From positions 1-18,178 of the forward strand of contig CAWZYQ010000073.1 in the NCBI GenBank assembly GCA_963966275.1: a stretch of DNA of 18,178 nucleotides, written 5' to 3'. The DNA comes from UBA10427 sp003500135. Its GTDB lineage: Bacteria; Bacteroidota; Bacteroidia; Cytophagales; Cyclobacteriaceae. This document shows, in pieces, positions 1-7,451 of the stretch (the stretch's first letter is position 1; each line of letters begins with the position of its first letter). The translations under genes and the position numbers were made by a program. Below the pieces are notes generated by a model. It worked only from the letters and a program-made list of their open reading frames with translations. It did not search any database and was not told the origin of the DNA.

Positions 1-160
1 AAACATCCTTTAGGGCAAATAAAACAAGATTTTAGTCAATCTGAGGATGGTCTAGTTATCCAGGAGAAAAGGTTAAAGTTTATGATCAGCAAAAAAGGAA
101 TTGAAAAGGCCGGTATAAAAGTGAGTAGCTCACTGCTTTCTTTAGGAGAACAAGTATAAG
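1..160 (+). pseudogene. Partial ORF: kinase-like segment joined to an unrelated C-terminus
   Basis: The frame is open from base 1 to a TAA at 158-160, giving 52 residues with no start in view. The first 18 residues (KHPLGQIKQD..., bases 1-54) resemble the stretch just after the phospho-acceptor histidine of a HisKA domain. Bases 7-54 are identical to the 5' end of the histidine kinase fragment at the other end of the window. After base 54 the protein diverges completely; its last 34 residues (including FMISKKGIEKAG) match nothing I can name. They faintly resemble the wing of a winged-helix protein, which is only an impression. It could be the end of a real gene, a recombined kinase or an assembly chimera. 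It is followed by the bidirectional terminator at 209-234, which fits a real gene end but does not prove one. Confidence 0.4.
7..54 (+). repeat. Left copy of a 48-bp perfect inverted repeat
   Basis: These 48 bases are the exact reverse complement of 18131-18178. Both copies read into the window and both are translated in the same frame (PLGQIKQDF...SEDGL). The match ends abruptly after base 54. Outward it may be longer, because the right copy is cut by the window end. Confidence 0.9.
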
Positions 161-208
161 GCTACAATGAGAAACCATAAAAATATTCATCGGAAAAAAA
201 GAATATAA

Positions 209-234
209 AAAAACCCCACGACCATGGGGTTTTT
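209..234. terminator. Bidirectional Rho-independent terminator
   Basis: A perfect 10-bp stem (AAAAACCCCA at 209-218 pairing with TGGGGTTTTT at 225-234) encloses a 6-base loop. On the minus strand the hairpin runs into seven T residues, an ideal end for the fad operon, whose last stop codon lies about 20 bp away at 255. On the plus strand it also ends in a T run (230-234) and can serve the ORF ending at 160. Confidence 0.85.
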
Positions 235-254
235 CATTTTCAGGCTAAAATCAG

Positions 255-2054
255 CTAATAAGTAAATTCGTTTTTATCAAGCATGTAATCTGCTATTCTG
301 CGACGTGCATCTTTTAGGTTGATAGGTTCAACCTTGGTAAATCGTTTCAGGCCCATCAACATTAATCGTTGCTCATCACCCTCAGAGAATGAATAAATAG
401 CTTGCTTACCTGCCCAGATGCAGCGTTCTACAGCGCCATGCAGGTAAACCAGGGTCATGTCTTTTTGCATTTGACAAGCTTCTTCGCCTTTCTGACTGAT
501 AAGCTTTTCAGTTCGTAAAAGGGCAGATTCCGCTACATACACTTCCATAAGCATATCGGCCAGGTTGATCAAAATTTCCTGCTCGTCTTTTAGCTTGGTC
601 ATTAGCTTTTGAACTGCGGAACCAGCGATCATTAACCCGGCTTTTTTAAGGTTTTTCAATGCCTTTTTCTCTTTTGCAAAAATGGCATCATCATCGTCCG
701 AGCCGAAATCAGGAATTGATGTCAATTCTTTGGCTACATTCATGGCCGGCCCCATCAGATCAAGCTCATTTTTCATGGCTTTTTTCAGCAACATGTCAAT
801 AGTAAGCATACGGTTGATCTCATTGGTGCCCTCGAATATTCGGTTGATCCTGCTATCGCGATAGCAGCGGTCCATTGGCCCTTCAGCAGAAAATCCCATC
901 CCACCATAGATCTGCACACCTTCATCAGCAGCAAAATCAAGGGTTTCCGATCCATGAACTTTAAGTAGGGCACATTCAATGGCAAACTGCTCAACAGATT
1001 TCAATTTGGCTTCTGCTTCCGGCATGCCTTCAGCCACAAGGGCATCGAAGGCATCGTCAATATTTTGTCCGGCTCGGTAAGTCGCTGATTCGCTGGCAAA
1101 AATGGTAGAAGCTACATCTCCTATTTTATGTTTAATTGCTCCAAACGTACCTATACTCACACCAAACTGCTTCCGTTCATTGGCATATTTTACCGCGTGA
1201 TTTATGGTGCCTTTTGCGCCACCAATAGCAGCAGCAGCCAACTTAATACGTCCAATATTCAGAATATTGAGTGCGATTTTAAATCCATTTTCCCTGTCAG
1301 AGAGCATGTTTTCAGCGGGCACTTTGCAATCATTGAAAAAAACCTGGCGGGTTGAAGACCCTTTTATACCCATTTTCTTTTCCTCTTCATTCATGGTTAT
1401 GCCGCCAAAACTTTTCTCAACGATAAATGCAGTCAATTTCTTGTCGTCATCTATCTTGGCGAAAACGATAAATACATCCGCAAAGCCACCGTTGGTGATC
1501 CACATTTTTTGACCATTGATCAAGTAGTGCTTTCCATCGTCGCCGAGCACAGCTTTAGTTTTACCACTATTGGCATCCGATCCTGAATCTGGTTCCGTCA
1601 GGCAGTAAGCCGCTTTCCATTCACCAGATGCTAGTTTTGGCAGGTACTTTTGTTTTTGCTCCTCTGTACCATAATACAAAATGGGTAACGTGCCAATACC
1701 GGTATGTGCCGAAAGTGATACTGCAAAGGAGTGTCCTTTTCCTATTTCTTCGGCAATCAACATAGATGTGTTGAAATCCATACCAAAACCACCGTATGAT
1801 TCTGGTATAGAAGTTCCTAATAAACCGAGTTCGCCTGCTTTGTCCAGAAGTGACGGAACGAGCCCCGGATTTTTCATTGAATCGATCTCGTCAAGTTGTG
1901 GAGTGATCTCGGTATCAATAAAATCTTTACATGTTTGCGCGATCATGCGCTGCTCTTCCGACCACTCTTCCGGGGTGAAAATCTCCTGCGGGTCTGTTTC
2001 CCTGATGAGAAATTCACCACCGGTAATGGCCTTCTTCTTATCAATTGTTTCCAT
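255..2054 (-). CDS. fadE: Acyl-CoA dehydrogenase, long form (FadE-like)
   Basis: This 599-residue flavoenzyme catalyses the first beta-oxidation step, introducing the trans-2 double bond in acyl-CoA and passing electrons to electron transfer flavoprotein. Visible marks are the N-terminal helical domain, signature 1 CLTEPDSGSDAN at 151-162, the arginine-rich ANERKQFG at 291-298, signature 2 QIYGGMGF at 381-388, and IFEGTNEI at 406-413, with Glu408 the likely catalytic base. After about residue 430 there is a 170-residue C-terminal extension, as in VLCAD/ACAD9 and the Bacillus FadE (about 594 residues), so this is the long-chain rather than the 380-residue short form. It is last in the operon, 50 bp after fadA, and is followed by the terminator. 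No ETF genes are in the window. Chain-length preference is inferred only from the architecture. Confidence 0.93.
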   Translation of the reverse strand: METIDKKKAITGGEFLIRETDPQEIFTPEEWSEEQRMIAQTCKDFIDTEITPQLDEIDSMKNPGLVPSLLDKAGELGLLGTSIPESYGGFGMDFNTSMLIAEEIGKGHSFAVSLSAHTGIGTLPILYYGTEEQKQKYLPKLASGEWKAAYCLTEPDSGSDANSGKTKAVLGDDGKHYLINGQKMWITNGGFADVFIVFAKIDDDKKLTAFIVEKSFGGITMNEEEKKMGIKGSSTRQVFFNDCKVPAENMLSDRENGFKIALNILNIGRIKLAAAAIGGAKGTINHAVKYANERKQFGVSIGTFGAIKHKIGDVASTIFASESATYRAGQNIDDAFDALVAEGMPEAEAKLKSVEQFAIECALLKVHGSETLDFAADEGVQIYGGMGFSAEGPMDRCYRDSRINRIFEGTNEINRMLTIDMLLKKAMKNELDLMGPAMNVAKELTSIPDFGSDDDDAIFAKEKKALKNLKKAGLMIAGSAVQKLMTKLKDEQEILINLADMLMEVYVAESALLRTEKLISQKGEEACQMQKDMTLVYLHGAVERCIWAGKQAIYSFSEGDEQRLMLMGLKRFTKVEPINLKDARRRIADYMLDKNEFTY

Positions 2055-2104
2055 AATAAATCAATGTTTTTTCAGGTATAAAATGTTAGATAGCTATTAT
2101 TCCA

Positions 2105-3280
2105 TTACTTAAGTCGCTCGAAAATACCGGCAACCCCCTGACCGCCTCCTACACATGCAGTCACCATACCATATTTTTGGTTTCTCCTTCTCATTTCGTT
2201 TATAAGCTGAACGCTTAGTTTTGCACCCGTACAACCCAGAGGGTGCCCCAGCGCTATAGCGCCGCCATTTACATTTAATGACTCCTGATCGAAGTCCAGG
2301 GCTTTTACAACACCTAATGATTGAGCGGCAAAGGCCTCATTAAGTTCGATTTGTTCAATGTCGTTTTTATTGAGCCCCGCCAGTTTCAAAGCCTTTGGCA
2401 CGGCTTCCACCGGGCCTATACCCATGATTTTCGGCTCTACACCAGCGGCGGCATAGCTCACCAGTCGGGCGATGGGTTCGAGGTTAAGTTCTTTAACCAT
2501 GCGTTCCGACATAACCATTACGAAAGCTGCTCCATCGGATGTTTGAGATGAGTTTCCAGCTGTCACCGATCCTTTGGCAGCAAAAACCGGCCTCAGTTTA
2601 CCTAAAGTTTCCACATTGGTATCTGCCCGGGGTCCTTCATCCGTATCTACTGTGAAAGTTTTCTTCTGTTTTTTACCTTTTTCATCAACGAAAATTTCTT
2701 CCACTTCTACCGGAACGATTTCGTCTTTGAATTTCCCCTCTTTAATGGCGTTGAGCGCCCGCATGTGCGAGTTATAGGCAAATTCGTCTTGTTCTTCACG
2801 AGAAATATCATACTTCTGAGCCACTTGTTCAGCGGTGAGGCCCATCGATGTGTAATAGTCCGGGTTCTGACTGGCAATGTTGTAATTTAGCGCTGTTTTC
2901 CAGCCCATCATGGGTAGCATCGACATCGACTCAGTTCCACCTGCTATGATACAATCGGCCATTCCAGCGTGAATTCGGGCAGACGCTATATTAATTGCCT
3001 CCAGTCCGGAACCGCAATATCGGTTGATAATCATTCCGGGCACTTCGATTGGCAGGGAAAGAAGGGAGATCATTCTACCCATCTGCATGCCCTGTTCTGC
3101 TTCAGGAATGGCATTGCCCACAATAAGGTCATCTACTCGTTTAGGGTCAAATCCTTCGACAGACCCCACCAAATGCTTTATCACCGTAGCCGCCAGATCG
3201 TCAGGTCTGGTAAATCGGAACCCGCCCTTTTTGGCTTTGCCTACTGCTGTTCTAAATCCTCCTACAATATATGCATTCAT
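2105..3280 (-). CDS. fadA: Acetyl-CoA acyltransferase (3-ketoacyl-CoA thiolase)
   Basis: Thiolytic cleavage of 3-ketoacyl-CoA to acetyl-CoA and a shortened acyl-CoA, the last step of the beta-oxidation spiral. At 391 residues it has the usual thiolase length. The acyl-accepting cysteine is Cys89 in NRYCGSGLEAI, and the other active-site elements are NEAFA (Asn314), GHPLGCTGA (His346) and ACVGGGQG (Cys376), so all catalytic residues are present. GGTESMS at 114-120 is also typical. The gene lies 36 bp downstream of fadN and 50 bp upstream of fadE in the same orientation. A biosynthetic acetoacetyl-CoA thiolase cannot be excluded by sequence alone, but the operon argues for degradation. Confidence 0.94.
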   Translation of the reverse strand: MNAYIVGGFRTAVGKAKKGGFRFTRPDDLAATVIKHLVGSVEGFDPKRVDDLIVGNAIPEAEQGMQMGRMISLLSLPIEVPGMIINRYCGSGLEAINIASARIHAGMADCIIAGGTESMSMLPMMGWKTALNYNIASQNPDYYTSMGLTAEQVAQKYDISREEQDEFAYNSHMRALNAIKEGKFKDEIVPVEVEEIFVDEKGKKQKKTFTVDTDEGPRADTNVETLGKLRPVFAAKGSVTAGNSSQTSDGAAFVMVMSERMVKELNLEPIARLVSYAAAGVEPKIMGIGPVEAVPKALKLAGLNKNDIEQIELNEAFAAQSLGVVKALDFDQESLNVNGGAIALGHPLGCTGAKLSVQLINEMRRRNQKYGMVTACVGGGQGVAGIFERLK

Positions 3281-3316
3281 GATTTTGTCTTTTCGCTTTT
3301 ACAATTTTCAACTGAA

Positions 3317-5719
3317 TTAATTTCTCAAGGGTTTACCACCATTCAGGATGGCCTGTATGCGCTCAAGTGTTTTTCGTTCACCACAAAGTGACAGGAAGGC
3401 TTCCCTTTCAAGGTCAAGCAGATACTGTTCTGATACTTCCTGCGGATATGACAAATCACCGCCACACATGACATAAGCAATTTTGTTGGCAATTTTCACA
3501 TCGTGGTCAGAAATATAGTTGCCCATTCGCATACCGTTTACCCCCGCCATGAACAATGCTATACCTCCACGGCCCTGCACCCTGATGTTTTTATGTGGCG
3601 CTGGTTTTGAATAACCCTGAGCAGCTAGTTCAAGCGCAATAAGTTTCGCATCGGCAATTTGCCGGTCTTTATTAATCGAAACCTTATCCTGAGGTCTGAG
3701 AATGTTCATTCCCCTCGCTTCCTCGGCCGAAGTGGCTACTTTGGCCATGGCGATATTCATGAAAGCATTTTGCAAAGCATTGTATTCTATATCGCCTGAT
3801 TCCATGCGTTGTGCCACGCGAAGGGCCATTTCCTTTGTGCCGCCACCACCAGGTATTAGTCCAACTCCAACTTCCACCAAACCGATATAGGTTTCAGCTG
3901 CTGCCTGTACCCGATCGGCGTGCATGGTTAGCTCGCAACCGCCTCCCAGTGTCATTCCGTGGGGCGCTACCACAACCGGAACTGATGAATAACGGGCCCT
4001 CATCATGGTATTCTGGAAAGTGCGGATCATCATATCGAGTTCATCGTATTCCTGCTCGATGGCAAACATAAATACCATGGCCAGGTTGGCGCCGGCAGAG
4101 AAGTTGCTCCCCTGGTTGCCGATTACCACTCCCTGATAGTCCTTCTCAGCCATATCGATGGCTTTGTTGATGCCTTCCACAACTTCGCCACCCAACGTAT
4201 TCATTTTGGTCTGGAATTCAAGGTTCAAAACCCCATCGCCCAGGTCAAAAACTGAAGCGCCGGAGTTTTTCCAAACCACGTTATTGTTGCGTATGTGGTC
4301 CAATATGATGTAGTCCTGAACACCTGGTACTTCTTTGTATGATTTAGTGGGGATATCGTAATAGTAAGGCTTGCCATCCTCAATTTTATAAAAACTTTCG
4401 AAGCCGCCGTCGAGCATTTCATAAACCCAGTCATTGGGTTTATAGCCTGCCTTTTCCATCGCCTCTACCGTCTTTTTCACGTTTACCTGGTCCCAGGTTT
4501 CAAACGGGCCAACTTCCCAGCCAAACCCTGCGCAAATGGCATCATCTATTTTGAAAAGCTCATCTGATATCTCCGGAATGCGGTTGGAAACATATTGAAA
4601 CAGGCCGTAGAAAGAATCACGGTAGAACTCGCCGGCTTTATCTTTTCCACCGAATAAAACTTTGAACCTATCTTTTACATTGTCAATAGGCTTGGTGAGC
4701 TCAAGCGTCGCGAATTTTGCTTTTTGTTTGGGCTGGTATTCGAGTGTTTCAAGGTCAAGTGTCAGGATTTTGGTTTTACCATTCTCATCCTTTGTCTTTT
4801 TGTAAAAACCTTGTTTGGTCTTATCACCAAGCCATTTTCTTTTTTCAAGTTCACCAATAACATCAGGTAGCTTAAAGGTCTCCCTTCTTTCATCATTGGG
4901 AAGGCCATCGTATAAATTGTTCGCTACTTTTATCAGTGTGTCAAGACCAACAACATCAGATGTTCTGAAGGTTGCTGATTTAGGTCGTCCGATTACGGGC
5001 CCCGTTAATTTGTCAATTTCATCGATATTCAGTCCGAGCTTTTGCATGGTTTCCACCACTTTCAAGATGGAGTAGATACCTACTCTGTTAGCTATAAAAG
5101 CAGGAGTGTCTTTGCAAAGGACCGTCTTTTTACCCAGGAACAAATCCCCGTAATGCATTAGAAAGTCAATGATCCCAGGATCGGTTTTCGGACTTGGGAT
5201 GATCTCTAATAATTTCAGGTACCTGGGCGGGTTAAAGAAGTGGGTTCCACAGAAATGCTTTTGGAAGTCCTCGCTTCTACCTTCCAACATCATTTGAATA
5301 GGAATGCCTGAAGTATTGGAGGTGATCAGTGTGCCGGTCTTGCGGTATTTTTCTACCTGTTCAAACACTTTTTTCTTGATGTCCAGGTTTTCTACCACCA
5401 CTTCAATCACCCAGTCATAGTCGGCAATTTTTTGCATATCATCGTCAAAATTGCCCAGTGACACTCGCTCAGCAAAATTTTTGTCGTAAAGCGGTGCAGG
5501 TTTTGATTTTACTGCAGTGGTAAAAGCAGAGGCGACTATCTTGTTTCTAACCGATTTATCCTCTAAAGTCAGGCCTTTGGCTTTTTCTTCTTCGGTTAAT
5601 TCTCTTGGTGTAATATCGAGTAAAAGTACCTCGACACCAATATTGGCAAAGTGGCAGGCGATCCTGGACCCCATTATACCGGATCCTAATACAGCTACTT
5701 TGTTGATGTTTCTTTTCAT
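3317..5719 (-). CDS. fadN: 3-hydroxyacyl-CoA dehydrogenase / enoyl-CoA hydratase fusion (FadN-type)
   Basis: An 800-residue bifunctional enzyme that hydrates trans-2-enoyl-CoA and oxidises the 3-hydroxyacyl-CoA with NAD+. The dehydrogenase comes first: Rossmann motif GSGIMG at 12-17, SNTSG near 134-138, GTHFFNPP with the catalytic His160, and ANRVG with Asn211, followed by 3HCDH C-terminal domains to about residue 440. The crotonase/hydratase domain follows (about 485-700): oxyanion-hole SAGANL at 541-546, GGGCEL with Glu596, and VGLIPGGGG preceded by Glu616, matching the two catalytic glutamates. This order (dehydrogenase then hydratase) is that of Bacillus FadN (about 789 residues) and the reverse of E. 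coli FadB. It sits 31 bp downstream of the marR gene. Confidence 0.93.
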   Translation of the reverse strand: MKRNINKVAVLGSGIMGSRIACHFANIGVEVLLLDITPRELTEEEKAKGLTLEDKSVRNKIVASAFTTAVKSKPAPLYDKNFAERVSLGNFDDDMQKIADYDWVIEVVVENLDIKKKVFEQVEKYRKTGTLITSNTSGIPIQMMLEGRSEDFQKHFCGTHFFNPPRYLKLLEIIPSPKTDPGIIDFLMHYGDLFLGKKTVLCKDTPAFIANRVGIYSILKVVETMQKLGLNIDEIDKLTGPVIGRPKSATFRTSDVVGLDTLIKVANNLYDGLPNDERRETFKLPDVIGELEKRKWLGDKTKQGFYKKTKDENGKTKILTLDLETLEYQPKQKAKFATLELTKPIDNVKDRFKVLFGGKDKAGEFYRDSFYGLFQYVSNRIPEISDELFKIDDAICAGFGWEVGPFETWDQVNVKKTVEAMEKAGYKPNDWVYEMLDGGFESFYKIEDGKPYYYDIPTKSYKEVPGVQDYIILDHIRNNNVVWKNSGASVFDLGDGVLNLEFQTKMNTLGGEVVEGINKAIDMAEKDYQGVVIGNQGSNFSAGANLAMVFMFAIEQEYDELDMMIRTFQNTMMRARYSSVPVVVAPHGMTLGGGCELTMHADRVQAAAETYIGLVEVGVGLIPGGGGTKEMALRVAQRMESGDIEYNALQNAFMNIAMAKVATSAEEARGMNILRPQDKVSINKDRQIADAKLIALELAAQGYSKPAPHKNIRVQGRGGIALFMAGVNGMRMGNYISDHDVKIANKIAYVMCGGDLSYPQEVSEQYLLDLEREAFLSLCGERKTLERIQAILNGGKPLRN

Positions 5720-5750
5720 GTGTATGTTGAATTTTACTGGCTAACTCTAT

Positions 5751-6206
5751 TTATTCTTTTCCAATTAATTCCTTAAGTTCATCATCGTGTTCCACCATTT
5801 CATTAATCCAGCCGATCACTTCGAAAAATGCGTTTAGTTTTTCCGGTTCTACACGTTGGCGGATATAGCTGTTAAATGCTTTGACTGTTTTTATGGTAAT
5901 TCCCTTTTTCTTATAACCTTTCTCTGTAAGAAAAACACGAACCGACCTTCCATCGTTCGGGTCTTTCTCTCGATATATCAGTCCTTTCTCCTCCAGGTTT
6001 TTCAACATCCGGGTCAGGCTTCGGGCTTCCAGGCCAATCAGGGGGGCAATTTTGGTCGCCGGTGTACCTTTCGAAGAGCTGATGTTCAACAGTACATAGG
6101 CAATAGACGTGGTAATGCCATGTTTAATGGCCTTTTGGTTGTACATCCTGGAGATCGCATGCCATGACGCTTTGATGTTATAATCTATAGTTTCTTCTCG
6201 CTTCAT
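5751..6206 (-). CDS. MarR-family transcriptional regulator of the fad operon
   Basis: A 151-residue winged-helix regulator of typical MarR length. The recognition region is KIAPLIGLEARSLTRMLKNL, about residues 57-76, and the wing carries the family signature DPNDGRSVRVFLTEKG. Long helices at both ends would form the dimer interface. An AAGGA Shine-Dalgarno sequence precedes the ATG at a sensible distance. It is the first gene of the operon, only 31 bp before fadN, and a perfect palindrome lies in its promoter, so autoregulated repression of beta-oxidation is likely. The ligand, perhaps an acyl-CoA, is inference; no effector site can be read from the sequence. Confidence 0.88.
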   Translation of the reverse strand: MKREETIDYNIKASWHAISRMYNQKAIKHGITTSIAYVLLNISSSKGTPATKIAPLIGLEARSLTRMLKNLEEKGLIYREKDPNDGRSVRVFLTEKGYKKKGITIKTVKAFNSYIRQRVEPEKLNAFFEVIGWINEMVEHDDELKELIGKE

Positions 6207-6224
6207 ATAGGTCCTTCAAGTCAT

Positions 6225-6232
6225 CAAATATA
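6225..6232 (-). promoter_or_regulatory. -7 promoter element of the marR-fad operon
   Basis: On the minus strand this reads TATATTTG, an exact match to the Bacteroidetes -7 consensus TAnnTTTG, 18 bases before the marR ATG. The matching -33 position would fall inside or next to the palindrome at 6243-6256, so a protein bound there should block RNA polymerase. Confidence 0.6.
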
Positions 6233-6242
6233 TATAATTTTG

Positions 6243-6256
6243 GTATGCATGCATAC
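6243..6256. promoter_or_regulatory. Operator 1, probable MarR binding site
   Basis: GTATGCATGCATAC is a perfect 14-base palindrome. Allowing one mismatched pair, symmetry extends to flanking TTT and AAA (6239-6260), the size of a MarR dimer site. It lies 36 bp upstream of the marR start and overlaps the region where the -33 box is expected. Binding by the adjacent regulator is inferred from position and symmetry. Confidence 0.65.
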
Positions 6257-6397
6257 TAAATTGAAAAAAATTAGTCGCCTGAGGTTTATTCATTATTTCA
6301 GAATATCTATTATTATTCATAAAAAGAGGGTAATAATTGCAATAATGGACTTAATCTGGGGGATGAATTGATAAATATGCAATAAAATAGAATTTAT

Positions 6398-6416
6398 TAT
6401 GCTTGCATACTAAATT
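6398..6416. promoter_or_regulatory. Operator 2, second copy of the putative MarR site
   Basis: Bases 6399-6416 (ATGCTTGCATACTAAATT) match 6245-6262 at 17 of 18 positions, in the same orientation. TATGCTTGCATA at 6398-6409 is palindromic except for its central T-T. The centres of the two sites are 154 bp apart. A lone TATGCA half-site lies nearby at 6376-6381. This copy is about 190 bp upstream of marR with no other gene start near it, so it probably serves the same operon. Confidence 0.55.
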
Positions 6417-6486
6417 TGACCAATGGATATATTCCCCGAAAAATAGTAGGCAAGTGTTACATCTGAATTACCGAATCTGAGGATAG

Positions 6487-6500
6487 TATTTGGCCAAATA
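6487..6500. promoter_or_regulatory. Perfect 14-base palindrome of unknown role
   Basis: TATTTGGCCAAATA is perfectly symmetrical, has no loop and differs from the MarR-like sites. It lies 111 bp downstream of the head-GIN stop codon and about 280 bp upstream of marR. It could be a protein binding site, but no partner is evident. Confidence 0.3.
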
Positions 6501-6610
6501 TCAATGTTTTTTCAATTTTATCTCAATAAGATGTGACATTACCTGGTCATAAATTGTGTCTGAAATTGTCGTGAATGATGTTATTATAGGCCTACAATTT
6601 TGTATTTAGA

Positions 6611-7336
6611 CTATTGCCCCATATATTCTTCTGATTCTTCTATTTTCCCCAAACCTTGTATGTTGCGAACTATCTTTTTGGGCTGTCCGCGATAATTAAT
6701 ACTGCCAATTCCATTGATGTTGCCCTCCAGATAGTCTGTGACATATATCTCAGCGCCACCGACACCCGAAATATCGATATTGCATCGATCAACCTCCAGT
6801 TCATATCCATTGAGCGCACCTGCTCCACTGATGCTTACTACAGCTTCCTTTGCAAACCCTTTTAGCTCCACCACCCCGGCACCACTCATATCGACTTCGA
6901 GAAACTGAACGTCAATGTCCAGTTTTGTTGCACCCACTCCGGCAACATTCAATTTGAAATCGTTGCCCTCAATTTGATCATCCGAAGAAACTGTAGAAGC
7001 TCCAAAAGTTTGAATGCGCTCCAGGTTTTGAAAGAAAATATCTATCCTGATATCCTTTTCACTTACAAGGTTGGCATTGCTGGTTATTGATAAATCGCCA
7101 TCCCGATCTTCCGTTATGATATGTTCCAATAAATTTTCATCACAATGAATAATTACCTTTGGCTGAAAACTTTTTTTGAGTGTTATTTTATAGTTTCCAC
7201 CTATTGCCAGGGCATGAAGCTTATTGAGCTGAATCGTGTCGGAGATTCTGTTGCCATTTCCACGAACGATGCGCTCATCCCATCGGCAGGCGCTAAAACC
7301 AATAATTAGAATTGTAAAAAACAGGAGCTTCTTCAT
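6611..7336 (-). CDS. Head-GIN domain (DUF2807-like) putative lipoprotein
   Basis: 241 residues. The N-terminus MKKLLFFTILIIGFSAC is a lipoprotein signal with Cys17 as the likely lipidated residue (a slightly weak lipobox, FSAC). The mature part is a run of short beta strands with recurring glycine turns (AGVGA, SGAGV, SGAGA, SGVGG, NGIGS), the pattern of the head-GIN domain found widely in Bacteroidetes surface or periplasmic proteins. These are often labelled putative autotransporter adhesin, though no function is established. No TonB, porin or enzyme motif is visible. The gene stands alone: the fad operon lies 404 bp downstream and glyA is divergent upstream. I see no clear TAnnTTTG promoter for it. 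Its location in the periplasm or at the outer membrane is inferred from the signal. Confidence 0.8.
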   Translation of the reverse strand: MKKLLFFTILIIGFSACRWDERIVRGNGNRISDTIQLNKLHALAIGGNYKITLKKSFQPKVIIHCDENLLEHIITEDRDGDLSITSNANLVSEKDIRIDIFFQNLERIQTFGASTVSSDDQIEGNDFKLNVAGVGATKLDIDVQFLEVDMSGAGVVELKGFAKEAVVSISGAGALNGYELEVDRCNIDISGVGGAEIYVTDYLEGNINGIGSINYRGQPKKIVRNIQGLGKIEESEEYMGQ

Positions 7337-7395
7337 AGTGTTGTGTATTTTATAGAAAATTAATAGACAACATTTGATATTCCAATACTTATTTG

Positions 7396-7427
7396 ATTGT
7401 GTATTAATAACGCTTCACTTATTTTTG
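7396..7427 (+). promoter_or_regulatory. Predicted glyA promoter
   Basis: TATTTTTG at 7420-7427 fits the TAnnTTTG -7 consensus. An ATTG -33-like element at 7396-7399 is separated from it by 20 bp. The predicted transcript start leaves a leader of about 20 bases before the ATG at 7452. Confidence 0.5.
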
Positions 7428-7451
7428 GCACTTATTTTTAATCAAATCACC

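Larger units (their letters stand above)
6207..6610. other. 404-bp gene-free regulatory gap
   Basis: No credible coding sequence lies between marR and the 3' end of the head-GIN gene. The gap holds the fad promoter, the two operator-like sites, a perfect palindrome at 6487-6500 and a near-palindrome at 6583-6598. I see no terminator hairpin with a T tract for the head-GIN gene. Confidence 0.6.

Noticed and set aside
682..5075. Long open frames antisense to the fad genes
   Set aside because: They are shadows of strongly coding minus-strand genes, have no recognisable domains, and follow the codon pattern of the opposite strand.
2060..6514. Shared 15-mer ATCAATGTTTTTTCA at 2060-2074 and 6500-6514
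   Set aside because: The sequence is low-complexity and AT-rich, and a match of this length is near chance level for an 18-kb window. No functional context links the copies.
7374..7451. N-terminal extension of glyA
   Set aside because: The frame is open, but the extra residues are hydrophobic and atypical for SHMT, and the predicted promoter lies inside. The conserved protein starts at 7452.
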